The translations under genes were made by a program, and so were the position numbers. From Alphaproteobacteria bacterium (lineage in GTDB: Bacteria > Pseudomonadota > Alphaproteobacteria > Micropepsales > Micropepsaceae): DNA of 47,775 nucleotides. Shown here one piece after another: positions 34,971-43,169 of this stretch (position 1 is the first letter of the stretch; every line of letters starts with the position of its first letter). The stretch is from positions 1-47,775 of the forward strand of contig JAGWNK010000030.1 of the NCBI GenBank assembly GCA_028871345.1. The letters run 5' to 3'. The notes below the pieces were generated by a model. That model searched no databases and was not told where the DNA came from. It saw nothing but the letters and a program-made list of their open reading frames with translations.

Positions 34971-35648
34971 CTATTTCGCCTTCGGAGCCGGCCAATGCAC
35001 GTTGACCAGAATCGTCGCTTCCATCGGCTTGCCGTCGATTTGCGCGGGTGTGAACTTCCTGTCCTTCAAGAAGCGGGCTCCCGCTGCATCGAGCGCCTGG
35101 TCGCCAGACGACATCACCAGGCTGATGGACAAGACTTTTCCGTTTTCATCCATCGACACCGAGAACATTGTCTGCCCAAGCGCGCTCTTCTCCAGCAATT
35201 CCGGCGGAAGGTACTGAGGGTCGCCGACAATGTCATTCATGTCCGCGGAAAGTTCCCACATGACCTGTGCCCTGTGGCGGCACGATATGGGCGTTCCGCG
35301 TTGGGTGGCGGGCCTGTATCGCCAGCGCATCACCAGGACGAGCGTTGCGTCGTCCAGCCGCGACGATCCGCTCGATTGAACGATTTTCGGGTCCGCTACG
35401 GTTCCATCCTCGCGGATCAGGAAGGAAACGACGACGTTTCCCTGCTCGCCGAGAATCTTTGAAATCGCCGGATAATCGCCCTCGGAAATTCCGTGGGGCC
35501 CGCGCGGCACTGGCTCTGCGATGCCCGGGGCGGTACAGGCGCGTGCGGGCTCGGCAGAGCCTTGCGGCGGAACGGCCGGAGCTTCGGCGCGGACAGACGA
35601 CGAAACGGCCCACAAGCATGCGACTATCGCCAAAGCCAATCGGCGCAT
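34971..35648 (-). CDS. Periplasmic protein with two TonB C-terminal domains
   Basis: A 225-residue protein with a signal peptide (MRRLALAIVACLWAVSSSVRA) and two TonB_C-type domains: the first around residues 45-125 (VVSFLIREDGTVADPKIVQSSG), the second around 140-225 (FSVSMDENGKVLSISLVMSSG). TonB normally has one such domain and an N-terminal membrane anchor plus a Pro-rich linker; here neither anchor nor linker is seen. The start is taken at 35648 because a run of six G lies 6 bases upstream; ATG 35654 is the alternative. ExbB and ExbD are absent nearby. Confidence 0.83.
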   Translation of the reverse strand: MRRLALAIVACLWAVSSSVRAEAPAVPPQGSAEPARACTAPGIAEPVPRGPHGISEGDYPAISKILGEQGNVVVSFLIREDGTVADPKIVQSSGSSRLDDATLVLVMRWRYRPATQRGTPISCRHRAQVMWELSADMNDIVGDPQYLPPELLEKSALGQTMFSVSMDENGKVLSISLVMSSGDQALDAAGARFLKDRKFTPAQIDGKPMEATILVNVHWPAPKAK

Positions 35649-36003
35649 GGTCATCCCCCCATCAGCGAAGCGTATCCCAATAAGATATCGAGTCCAATTG
35701 ATGGACCCAAGCACAAGATCGTCGGCGACGGCAGGCTGGCGATTGCTCGATCTTCGCGACGATATGTGCCGGCCTGAACGGATTCGCGTTGCCGCAGTTA
35801 ACACCACCCGCACCGAATTCTGCCCGCCACTCGGCGACGTGCGATGTGGATTTTCGCACTGGCCCGGGATTTCCGCCGGGCACGCCTATATCCGAGGATC
35901 ACGCGTTTCCGAAGCAGCGCCGGGATATCTACGGACGCGCCCGGTTCGTAAGCCGCCGGGCCTGCCCCAGTGCTCCGTGCGCCACGAAGAGAGCCAAAGC
36001 CCC
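35649..36003. other. Gene-free stretch between the TonB-domain and permease genes
   Basis: About 350 bp with no convincing gene. It should hold the promoter of the leftward TonB-domain gene. GTCCA (35692-35696) and TGGAC (35702-35706) form a short inverted repeat with a 5-bp loop about 45 bp upstream of that gene. Nothing else stands out. Confidence 0.5.
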
Positions 36004-37194
36004 TCACTCGTGCCGCAGCGCCTCGATGGGGTCGAGGCGGGCGGCGCGGCGCGCCGGGAAATAGCCGAAGGCCACGCCCACTCCCGCCGAGAAGGCGACC
36101 GCGATCATCACGATCGCCGGGTCGAACACGAAAGGCAGCTTGAACCAGGCCGTGATGGCCGCCGCACCCGACAGCCCGACGGCGATGCCGATCAGCCCGC
36201 CCAGCGCGCTGATCACCGCCGCCTCGATGAGGAATTGCAGCAGCACGTCGTGGGCGCGCGCCCCGATGGCGAGCCTGATGCCGATCTCGCGCGTGCGCTC
36301 GGTGACCGACACCAGCATGACGTTCATGATGCCGATGCCCCCGACCAGGAGGCTCACCGCCGCGATGGCCGAGAGGAACAGCGTCAGGGTGCCGGTCATG
36401 GTCTGCACGAACTGGCTGACCTGGCGCATGTCGGTGATGTTGAAATCGTCCTCTTCGTTCTTGCCGAGGTGGCGGCGCTTGCGCAGGACCTGGGTGATGT
36501 CGGTCTTGGCCTTGTCGATGGCGTCGGCGTTCCGCACCGCCACCAGGATGAGGGCGATGTCGGTGTTGCCGGTGAACAGGCGCTGCACGGCGCGCACCGG
36601 CATGATGACGATGTCGTCGGCGCCCTGCATGAAGGTGGAGCCCTTGGTCTCGAGCACGCCGACGACCTGGCAGGTCACCTTGCCCAGGCGGACGCGCTGG
36701 CCGACGGGGTCCTGCACCCCGAACAGGTCCTCGCGCACGGTCTGGCCCAGGACGCAGACGGCCTTGCCGTTCAGCTCCTCGCCCGCCGTGAAGGTGCGCC
36801 CGGTGACCACGGCCCAGTCGCGCGCCTCGAAGAAGGCGTCGGTGGTGCCGTCGATCTGCGTGGGATGGTTGCGGTTGCCGACGATCGCCACGGCGCTGGC
36901 GTAAAGCTCCGGCACGCTGTGCGCCAGGCCGTTGACGTCGCGCCCCACCGCCTCGGCGTCGGCGATCTGGAACGCGGTCCTGGCGCGGATGCCGCGCTGC
37001 CCCGGCTGGATCACCAGGAGGTTGCGCCCCAGCGATGAGATCGACGACGACAGGCTGGCGGTGACGCCGTTGCCCAGCGTCACCATCATGATCACGGCGC
37101 CGACGCCGATGATGATGCCGAGCGTGGTCAGCATCGAGCGCAACAGGTTGTTGCGGATCTCGCGCAGCGCCAGCGTGAAGGCGTTCCAGATCAC
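36004..37194 (-). CDS. MacB-like ABC transporter permease (FtsX domain)
   Basis: A 396-residue permease with an N-terminal helix (MLTTLGIIIGVGAVIMMVTLG), a large periplasmic MacB_PCD domain, and three C-terminal helices in an FtsX domain ending LDPIEALRHE. MacB-type transporters extrude peptides or small molecules using a periplasmic adaptor. The ATPase is a separate gene just upstream, overlapping by 4 bp (ATGA). A MacA-like adaptor lies further upstream. No TolC gene is adjacent. Confidence 0.92.
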   Translation of the reverse strand: MIWNAFTLALREIRNNLLRSMLTTLGIIIGVGAVIMMVTLGNGVTASLSSSISSLGRNLLVIQPGQRGIRARTAFQIADAEAVGRDVNGLAHSVPELYASAVAIVGNRNHPTQIDGTTDAFFEARDWAVVTGRTFTAGEELNGKAVCVLGQTVREDLFGVQDPVGQRVRLGKVTCQVVGVLETKGSTFMQGADDIVIMPVRAVQRLFTGNTDIALILVAVRNADAIDKAKTDITQVLRKRRHLGKNEEDDFNITDMRQVSQFVQTMTGTLTLFLSAIAAVSLLVGGIGIMNVMLVSVTERTREIGIRLAIGARAHDVLLQFLIEAAVISALGGLIGIAVGLSGAAAITAWFKLPFVFDPAIVMIAVAFSAGVGVAFGYFPARRAARLDPIEALRHE

Positions 37195-37886
37195 CGGTAG
37201 CCTCCCGTGTCCGAAACGATGCGGCCGTCCTTGAAGCGCACGCGCCGCTTGGCATAGGCGGCGATGTCCTCTTCGTGCGTCACCAGCACGATGGTCAGCC
37301 CGCGCTCCTCGTTGAGCCGCTTGAGCAGCTCCATGATCTCGTGGCTCATGGTGGAATCAAGGTTGCCGGTGGGCTCGTCGGCGAACACCACGGCGGGCTG
37401 GCTGACCAAGGCGCGGGCGATGGCGACGCGCTGCTGCTGTCCGCCCGACAGCGCCGCCGCCGTATGCTTGGCGCGGTTGCCGAGCCCCACCTGCTCGAGC
37501 GCCTCGCGCGCCAGTTTGTGGCGCTCGCGCCGGCCCATGGCGCGGTAGATCAGTGGCAACTCGAGGTTCTCCAGCGCCGTCGTGCGGCGCAACAGGTTGT
37601 AGCCCTGGAAGACGAAGCCGATGTAGTAGCGCCGCAGCAGGGCGCGCTGGTCCTGCGTCAGGCTGCCGACATCGACGCCCTGAAAGGCGTAGTGGCCCGC
37701 CGTCGGCGTGTCGAGGCAGCCCAGGATGTTCATCGCCGTCGACTTGCCCGAGCCCGACGGCCCCATCACGGCGACGAACTCATGGCTCTCGATGGCGAGA
37801 TCGATCCCGGCAAGCGCCGCCACCTGCGCTTCGCCCTCGCCGTACAGCTTCCAGACCTCATGAAGCCGGATGAGGGGGTGGTCCAT
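37191..37886 (-). CDS. ABC transporter ATP-binding protein (MacB/LolD type)
   Basis: A 231-residue ABC ATPase with Walker A GPSGSGKST, signature LSGGQQQR and Walker B VVFADEPTGNLDS. The spacing is typical of MacB/LolD ATPases. It is the middle gene of adaptor-ATPase-permease, overlapping the permease. Its sequence contains the ability to pair with an FtsX-domain permease rather than with a canonical importer, judging from context. Confidence 0.95.
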   Translation of the reverse strand: MDHPLIRLHEVWKLYGEGEAQVAALAGIDLAIESHEFVAVMGPSGSGKSTAMNILGCLDTPTAGHYAFQGVDVGSLTQDQRALLRRYYIGFVFQGYNLLRRTTALENLELPLIYRAMGRRERHKLAREALEQVGLGNRAKHTAAALSGGQQQRVAIARALVSQPAVVFADEPTGNLDSTMSHEIMELLKRLNEERGLTIVLVTHEEDIAAYAKRRVRFKDGRIVSDTGGYR

Positions 37887-37892
37887 GGCCGA

Positions 37893-39071
37893 TCACGGGC
37901 CGGTCTTGGTGTCGGTGACGACCTGGTCGCCCGGCTTGAGATCGCCTTTGAGCACCACGGTCAGAAGACCGTTCGAGCCGCCCAGCTTGAGGTCGTGGGG
38001 CTTCAGGCTCTTGCCGGATTTCGTCCACACGCGCGCCAGCCCCGGCTCCATCTTGAGCGGTGGCGCCGCCTTGGTGATGGCTTCCGCGGGCACGAAGCGC
38101 AGCGCCGGGTTGGGCACCAGGATGGCGTTCTTGACGCGCCCGGTAAGGATCTCCGCCGTCGCCGTCATGCCCGGCTTCAGCAGCAGGTCCTTGTTGTTGA
38201 CGATCAGCACGCCCTGATAGGTCACGACGTTCTGCACCGTCTGGGAATTGGCGTGCACCGAGATCAGCTTGGCGGCGAACTTCTTGTCGGGATAGGCGTC
38301 CACCGCGAAGGTCGCTTCCTGCCCTTCATGGACCTCGCCGACATCGGCTTCGTCGATGTTCACGTCGAGCTCCATCTGGGTGAGGTCGCTCGCCAGCGTG
38401 AAGAGCTCCGGCGTGTTGAAGGCGGCGGCGACGGTCTGTCCCACCGACACCTTGCGGTCGAGCACGACGCCGTCGATCGGCGCATAGATCGTGGCCTTGG
38501 TCAGGGCCGTTTCGTAGGCCTGGACCTGGGCCTGGGCCTGGTCGACGCCGGCCTGGGCGCGCGACTGATCGGCCTTCGCGTTGTCGAAGGCGAGCGGCGA
38601 CAGCGCCTGAGCCTTCATCAAGGCCTCATCGCGCGCCAGTGTTTCCTGGCTCAGCTTCAGGGTCGCCTGCGCCTGCGCCAGGTTGGCGCGCGCCTGGCTC
38701 AACTGCGCCTGGGTCGCCTCGGTGTTGATCTGGGCCAGCTTCTGGCCCTTGGTCACGTGGTCGTTGAAATCGACATAGAGCGCGTCGATGCGGCCGGAGA
38801 CTTCGGCGCCCACCGTCACCTTGACGCGCGGCGCCAGCGTGCCCGTGGCGCTGACCGTGAGGTCGAGCGTGCCCCTGGTCATCGGCTGGGTGACATAGGT
38901 GACGGGCTTGGGGCCGTGGAACGCGAAATAGGCGCCCACGAGCGCGACGATGATCGCGGGAATCCATACCCGCTTGCGCTTCCACCATTTCCTTTTCTTC
39001 TTGGGGGCCACAATGATGCCGAGACGTTCGGCAATGTCCGGACCGGACACAACACCACTCTCACCGACCAC
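37893..39071 (-). CDS. MacA-like periplasmic adaptor (RND/HlyD type)
   Basis: Membrane-fusion protein with a basic stretch followed by one helix (VWIPAIIVALVGAYFAF) and then lipoyl, coiled-coil hairpin and beta-barrel parts (GTLAPRVKVTVGAEVSGR, TKGQKLAQINTEATQAQLSQ, APIDGVVLDRKVSVGQTV). It links the MacB-like pump to an outer-membrane channel. The start is uncertain: a GTG at 39071 has a GGGGAGG ribosome site 5 bases upstream, while ATG 39110 would add 13 residues. It ends 7 bp before the ATPase gene. The protein has about 392 residues. Confidence 0.87.
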   Translation of the reverse strand: MVGESGVVSGPDIAERLGIIVAPKKKRKWWKRKRVWIPAIIVALVGAYFAFHGPKPVTYVTQPMTRGTLDLTVSATGTLAPRVKVTVGAEVSGRIDALYVDFNDHVTKGQKLAQINTEATQAQLSQARANLAQAQATLKLSQETLARDEALMKAQALSPLAFDNAKADQSRAQAGVDQAQAQVQAYETALTKATIYAPIDGVVLDRKVSVGQTVAAAFNTPELFTLASDLTQMELDVNIDEADVGEVHEGQEATFAVDAYPDKKFAAKLISVHANSQTVQNVVTYQGVLIVNNKDLLLKPGMTATAEILTGRVKNAILVPNPALRFVPAEAITKAAPPLKMEPGLARVWTKSGKSLKPHDLKLGGSNGLLTVVLKGDLKPGDQVVTDTKTGP

Positions 39072-39376
39072 CGCGCCCTCCCCGGACCAGCCCGACACAG
39101 AGCTAAGCATCTGGCGACGCCGTTCAAGGCACAGGCAAGAAGATCGCCCCCCGCCCCTCGGCTTCGCCGCAAACCCGCGGAATGGAGCACACATCAATAA
39201 TATGACCAAAGCGCGACCTTGCGTTGCAATTGCAGGCTGGACGCAATTCAAACTTCGGCGGGAAATCCGCAGAAATCGGCCATTGCCGGCCGAACGCCCC
39301 CGACCAGCGGTCCTGCAGCGTTACGTTCTGCAAATGAGACGCTATAGTTCTTCCGCAAGGCGGCTGGGGAAACCGC

Positions 39377-39862
39377 GTGAAACAGGCAGCAATCATTGGC
39401 AGCGCGCTGGCGCTGTTGGCCGGGCTGGCGCCCGCGCAGGCGGGATCGTTCTGCGATGATCTGAAGACCATGTTGGGGGCGGCGCCGCGCTTCGAGACGC
39501 TGCGCGGCGAGCAGACCGGCATGGAATACGACGGATCGCTGAAGTTCGAAGGCTCGACGCAGTGCGATCTGCGCAACAAGTCCGATCTCGACAACAACTG
39601 GCAGCCGATCAACGACAAATGGTCCTACGAATGCCTGTGGGAGAACACCCCGCCCGGCGCCCTCGACTGGCTGCACGATCAGGTCGCGGCCTGCCTGCCC
39701 GAGGCGAGCTACAGCAACCAATCGCAGTTCGCCAAGGAGTCCTTCGCCTCCGATTTCCAGGGCGGCGTCTTCCACGACGGCGAAAACGCGATCGCCATCG
39801 ACTACAATTTGACCACCAACCAGCTCTGGCTCACGGTCTATCCCCCCGGCGTGATGAAGTAG
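39377..39862 (+). CDS. Secreted hypothetical protein
   Basis: A 161-residue protein with a signal peptide (MKQAAIIGSALALLAGLAPAQA) and a soluble mature region with several Cys (CDDLKTML, CDLRNKSDL, YECLWEN, CLPEA). A TATAGT -10-like box lies at 39343-39348. I recognise no domain. It sits alone between the leftward adaptor and the rpsF operon. Confidence 0.75.
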   Translation: MKQAAIIGSALALLAGLAPAQAGSFCDDLKTMLGAAPRFETLRGEQTGMEYDGSLKFEGSTQCDLRNKSDLDNNWQPINDKWSYECLWENTPPGALDWLHDQVAACLPEASYSNQSQFAKESFASDFQGGVFHDGENAIAIDYNLTTNQLWLTVYPPGVMK

Positions 39863-39867
39863 CGCGC

Positions 39868-39942
39868 CTTTCACCCTCCCCTAAGCGACGTCTTCTACCC
39901 ACCCTTAAGTGAAGTCTTTCACCCTCCCCTTGAGGGAGGGTG
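39868..39942. repeat. Three imperfect 24-bp tandem units with a hairpin
   Basis: Units start at 39868, 39892 and 39916, each beginning CTTTCACCC or CTTCTACCC. The third overlaps a hairpin in which CACCCTCCC (39920-39928) pairs with GGGAGGGTG (39934-39942). The hairpin may act as a terminator for the secreted-protein gene. The repeats resemble a dispersed family rather than a CRISPR. Confidence 0.45.
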
Positions 39943-39981
39943 AGAGCGGATCGAACAGGCTTATTGGCCGCTCGCCCCTTC

Positions 39982-40010
39982 TTGCCTCCCCTGCCCCTTT
40001 CGGCTACACA
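39982..40010 (+). promoter_or_regulatory. Candidate rpsF operon promoter
   Basis: TTGCCT (39982-39987) and TACACA (40005-40010) are 17 bp apart, giving a start near 40017 and a leader of about 130 bases before the rpsF ATG. Confidence 0.4.
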
Positions 40011-40041
40011 CCGCGCCTTCACAGCGGCTGCGGTCGCCGGA

Positions 40042-40057
40042 CCCGCCTTCGGGCGGG
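40042..40057 (+). promoter_or_regulatory. UUCG-capped hairpin in the rpsF leader
   Basis: CCCGCC (40042-40047) pairs with GGCGGG (40052-40057) around a TTCG loop. Leaders of rpsF can carry an S6:S18-binding motif for autoregulation. A CCG trinucleotide lies just upstream, but the fit to the known motif is not shown. Confidence 0.35.
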
Positions 40058-40147
40058 ATTGCGCATGGTGTGTTTCCGGACGATCCGTTGCGAGATCAAG
40101 GGCTTAACCCGGCCCGCTCGCACCGCAGCCCGACAAGGGAAAAGGAC

Positions 40148-40516
40148 ATGGCTCTCTACGAGCATCTCCTGATCGCGCGCCAGGACATCAGCGCGCAGGC
40201 GGTCGACGCGCTCGCCACCCACCTCAAGACCATCGTCGAAGGCGAAGGCGGCAAGGTCGAGAAGCAGGAATACTGGGGCCTGCGCGGCCTCGCCTTCCGC
40301 ATCAAGAAGAACCGCAAGGGCCATTACGTGCTCCTCAACATCAACGCGCCGTCCAAGGCCGTGGTGGAACTGGAGCGCCAGCTCAAGATCAACGAAGACG
40401 TGCTGCGTTTCCTGACCGTGAAGGTCGAGGCGTTCGAGCAGTCGTCCAGCAAGAACCGTCGCGACGAACGCAGCGACAAGCCGGAGACGGCCGAAACGGA
40501 AGGAGCCGTGAAATGA
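40148..40516 (+). CDS. rpsF: 30S ribosomal protein S6
   Basis: Core 30S protein, 122 residues, starting [13 protein letters not shown] and matching the S6 family ([40 protein letters not shown]). The C-terminus is extended with Ser/Lys/Arg/Glu residues, as is common in S6. The gene overlaps rpsR by 4 bp (ATGA). An AAGGGAAAAGG ribosome site precedes the ATG. Confidence 0.98.
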   Translation: MALYEHLLIARQDISAQAVDALATHLKTIVEGEGGKVEKQEYWGLRGLAFRIKKNRKGHYVLLNINAPSKAVVELERQLKINEDVLRFLTVKVEAFEQSSSKNRRDERSDKPETAETEGAVK

Positions 40517-40821
40517 GCTACGGCGGACACGGTGGACACGGCGGCGAGCGCCGCGAGCGCGGCGACCGCGAAGGCGGACACGGCGGAGCCGGCGGACAGC
40601 GCCGCCCCTTCTTCCGCCGCAAGAAGACCTGCCCCTTCTCGGGCGCCAACGCCCCCAAGATCGACTACAAGGACACCAAGCTCCTGCAGCGCTTCATCTC
40701 GGAGCGCGGCAAGATCGTGCCTTCGCGCATCACCGCGGTATCGACCAAGAAGCAGCGGCTTCTGGCCAACGCCATCAAGCGCGCCCGCTTCATGGCGCTG
40801 TTGCCCTACGTGATCGAATAG
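40513..40821 (+). CDS. rpsR: 30S ribosomal protein S18
   Basis: S18 binds S6 in the 30S platform. The core, [20 protein letters not shown] to [13 protein letters not shown], is clear. The 102 residues include an N-terminal extension of about 30 residues rich in Gly, His and Arg (GYGGHGG-like), absent from the usual 70-80-residue S18. Its ATG overlaps the rpsF stop. Confidence 0.98.
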   Translation: MSYGGHGGHGGERRERGDREGGHGGAGGQRRPFFRRKKTCPFSGANAPKIDYKDTKLLQRFISERGKIVPSRITAVSTKKQRLLANAIKRARFMALLPYVIE

Positions 40822-40831
40822 GAGAACGCCG

Positions 40832-41425
40832 ATGCAAGTGATCCTGCTCGAACGCGTCGAGAAGCTCGGCCAGATGGGCGACGAGGTGAAGGTGAAGGAC
40901 GGCTTCGCCCGCAACTTCCTCTTGCCCCAGAAGAAGGCCCTGCGCGCCACCAAGGCGAACCGCGAATACTTCTCGACCCAGAAGGCCCAGCTCGAAGCCA
41001 CCAACCTCGAGCGCCGCAAGGACGCCGAAGCCGTGGCCGCCAAGCTCAATGGCCAGACTTTCGTGCTGCTGCGCCAGGCCGGCGACCGCGGCCAGCTCTA
41101 CGGCTCGGTGAGCCCGCGCGACATCGCCGACGTCATCACGGCGGGCGGCTTCACCGTGTCGCGCAACCAGGTGCCGCTCGACAAGCCGATCAAGTCGATC
41201 GGCCTGGTGCCGGTGGCGGTGGTGCTGCATCCCGAAGTGCGCGTGACGGTGACGCTCAACGTCGCCCGCACCGAGGACGAGGCCGAGCGCCAGGCGCGCG
41301 GCGAGGATGTGCTGGCGGAGAAGACCGAGGCCGAAGAGGCCGTCGTCGCCGCCGAGGCGCTGTTCGAGGAAGGCGCGGGGCCCAAGGCCGAGGAAGGCGA
41401 AGAAGCCGACAAGACCGAGGAGTAA
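40832..41425 (+). CDS. rplI: 50S ribosomal protein L9
   Basis: L9 of 197 residues with the N-terminal motif [33 protein letters not shown] and the C-terminal RNA-binding domain, then a long acidic C-terminal tail (about 45 residues rich in Glu/Ala). Typical L9 is about 150 residues. It ends the operon rpsF-rpsR-rplI. The first copy of a 99-bp repeat with a terminator lies 84 bp downstream. Confidence 0.98.
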   Translation: MQVILLERVEKLGQMGDEVKVKDGFARNFLLPQKKALRATKANREYFSTQKAQLEATNLERRKDAEAVAAKLNGQTFVLLRQAGDRGQLYGSVSPRDIADVITAGGFTVSRNQVPLDKPIKSIGLVPVAVVLHPEVRVTVTLNVARTEDEAERQARGEDVLAEKTEAEEAVVAAEALFEEGAGPKAEEGEEADKTEE

Positions 41426-41509
41426 TTCCTCGCAGCGCCAGTCCTCCCTGCTTCGGGGTACCCATTGTTTCCGCCCCCTTCTTCAGGAGGAGGCGGGCCC
41501 CGCGCCGGC

Positions 41510-41608
41510 GCGCCGGGTGAGGGTCAGGCCCGCAAATGCTCGGTTAGCGGAAAAGTGCGCGGCTCGCCATGAAAAGGCCCGGATCGCTCCGGGCCTTTTC
41601 GTTTGGGC
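41510..41608. repeat. 99-bp direct repeat, copy 1
   Basis: The 99 bases at 41510-41608 are identical to 42760-42858 (offset 1250 bp). The repeat contains a strong terminator hairpin. The two copies flank the alpha/beta hydrolase gene. Confidence 0.95.
41571..41600. terminator. Bidirectional terminator after rplI (copy 1)
   Basis: GAAAAGGCCCGGA and TCCGGGCCTTTTC form a 13-bp stem with a TCGC loop; the symmetrical A and T runs let it act in both directions. It lies 145 bp after the rplI stop. Confidence 0.85.
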
Positions 41609-41707
41609 CGAACCCCTGCCGCCGGCTGACATGCCCTTTGCTCGGCCCCATTGTCCGCGCATGCCGCCAAGAGGATAGTGTGCTGGAATTGGCGTTCGGG
41701 GAACACA

Positions 41708-42703
41708 ATGAAACTCATCGTGGCGCTGGTTGCCGTGGCTTGTGTCCTTTCATCGGCCTGCCGCGCCGAGGAACCGCAGAAACCCGATAAATCGCCGCAT
41801 TCCGTTCAGCTCGTCACCGTCGAAAAGGGCGTGAAGCTGGAAGTGCTGGACTGGGGAGGCAAAGGCCGTCCGCTGATATTCCTCGCCGGGCTCGGTTACA
41901 CCGCGCATGAGTTCGACACGCTGGCGCCGAAATTCACCGCTCATCACCACGTCCTCGCCATCACACGCCGCGGCTACGGCGCATCCAGCAGGCCGGAACC
42001 GACCGAGGCAAACTACGCCGCGGACCGGCTGGGCGATGATGTCCTGGCGGTGATCGACACGCTCCGTCTGGACCGCCCGTTTGTTGCGGGACATTCGGTT
42101 GCCGGCGAAGAGCTCAGTTCCATCGGCAGCCGCCACCCCGGGAAGGTGGCGGGGCTCATCTACCTCGATGCGGGGATGGGATTTGCGATCTACGACCCCC
42201 GGCATGGAGATGTTGTGGTCGATCTGAACGACCTCAGGCACCGGCTGGATCAATGGGACTTCATGTCGGCTCTGGACGTTGATCAGAAACGGATCGAGGA
42301 CCTGCTGCATTCGAACGATATGCAGATGGTTCAAAAAGGTCTGGAAGATCGGCTCGCCGAATTGAAGTCGTTGCCGCCCCCGGGCGCGGCCGCGCCCAAG
42401 ACGACGCCCGAGACCGCAGTGGCCAACGCGATCTATCTCGGGATGCGCAAGTTCACCCATATCGACGCGCCGGTGCTTGCCATCTATGCAGTGCCCCACG
42501 ACGTCTCGCGCAATCCCAAGCCCGAGTACAAGAAGGATGCCGAGGAAGATCTCCGTTTCGCGACGCAGCAAGCCGATGCCTTGCAGGCCGCGGTGCCGTC
42601 GGCGTGCATCGTGCGCCTGCCTTACGCCAACCACTTCCTGTGGCGCACGAACGAGGCGGATGTCGTCCAGGCAATGAACCGATTTATGGATGGATTGCCC
42701 TAA
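41708..42703 (+). CDS. Secreted alpha/beta hydrolase
   Basis: A 331-residue hydrolase with a signal peptide or weak lipobox (MKLIVALVAVACVLSSAC). Nucleophile Ser130 lies in the elbow GHSVAG, where the usual GxSxG is GxSxA. The catalytic His is likely the one in PYANHFLW. The oxyanion segment is LIFLAGLGYTAHEFD. The substrate is unknown. The gene starts 99 bp after one 99-bp repeat and ends 57 bp before its identical copy, so it may have arrived with a duplication. The ATG at 41708 is preferred over an upstream one that would lack the signal peptide start. Confidence 0.88.
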   Translation: MKLIVALVAVACVLSSACRAEEPQKPDKSPHSVQLVTVEKGVKLEVLDWGGKGRPLIFLAGLGYTAHEFDTLAPKFTAHHHVLAITRRGYGASSRPEPTEANYAADRLGDDVLAVIDTLRLDRPFVAGHSVAGEELSSIGSRHPGKVAGLIYLDAGMGFAIYDPRHGDVVVDLNDLRHRLDQWDFMSALDVDQKRIEDLLHSNDMQMVQKGLEDRLAELKSLPPPGAAAPKTTPETAVANAIYLGMRKFTHIDAPVLAIYAVPHDVSRNPKPEYKKDAEEDLRFATQQADALQAAVPSACIVRLPYANHFLWRTNEADVVQAMNRFMDGLP

Positions 42704-42759
42704 CAACGGCCAGGCCCGCTCCTGACGCTTTGGCTCGATTGTCCGCTCTTGCCGGCATG

Positions 42760-42858
42760 CGCCGGGTGAGGGTCAGGCCCGCAAATGCTCGGTTAGCGGA
42801 AAAGTGCGCGGCTCGCCATGAAAAGGCCCGGATCGCTCCGGGCCTTTTCGTTTGGGCG
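42760..42858. repeat. 99-bp direct repeat, copy 2
   Basis: Identical to 41510-41608 over 99 bases, including the terminator. It lies between the convergent hydrolase and winged-helix regulator genes. Confidence 0.95.
42821..42850. terminator. Bidirectional terminator (copy 2)
   Basis: The same 13-bp stem and TCGC loop as copy 1. Placed between convergent genes, it can end both transcripts. Confidence 0.85.
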
Positions 42859-42868
42859 CCCCTTCGTC

Positions 42869-43165
42869 CTAGAGAGCCGCTTTGATTGTCTTGCGGTACT
42901 GCGCGAGCATTTCGTGACCATGGTCGGTCAGGGTGCAAATCGTCATCGGTACTTTGACGCGATACGTCTTTTCGATGGACACGTAGTCCGCTTCCTCCAG
43001 CTTGGAGAGATGCGCGGACAAATTACCCTTGGTCAGTCCCGTCGCCCGCAGGAGAAACTGGAAGTCGGCTTCGCTCACGCGCGACAGCACCGCAACTATC
43101 ATCAACCGTGCCGGTTCATGAAGCATTCGATCGATATCGGCGATTTGTTGGATCTTGCTGCTCAC
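42869..43165 (-). CDS. Winged-helix transcriptional regulator (MarR/ArsR-like)
   Basis: A 98-residue single-domain winged-helix protein: IDRMLHEPARLMIVAVLSRV, then the recognition helix region GLTKGNLSAHLSKLEEADYV and the wing IEKTYRVKVPMTICTLTDHG. It lacks a ligand domain or metal-binding Cys. It is directly downstream of, and separated by 4 bp from, a membrane protein gene, so the pair likely forms one operon. It may autoregulate through repeats upstream of the membrane gene. Confidence 0.85.
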   Translation of the reverse strand: MSSKIQQIADIDRMLHEPARLMIVAVLSRVSEADFQFLLRATGLTKGNLSAHLSKLEEADYVSIEKTYRVKVPMTICTLTDHGHEMLAQYRKTIKAAL

Positions 43166-43169
43166 AGCA

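Noticed and set aside
39868..39939. CRISPR array
   Set aside because: The 24-bp units are adjacent without spacers and vary in sequence; they look like a tandem repeat.
41569..42938. Small open frames starting inside the two 99-bp copies
   Set aside because: They arise from the repeated terminator sequence and diverge outside it, with no domain or ribosome site.
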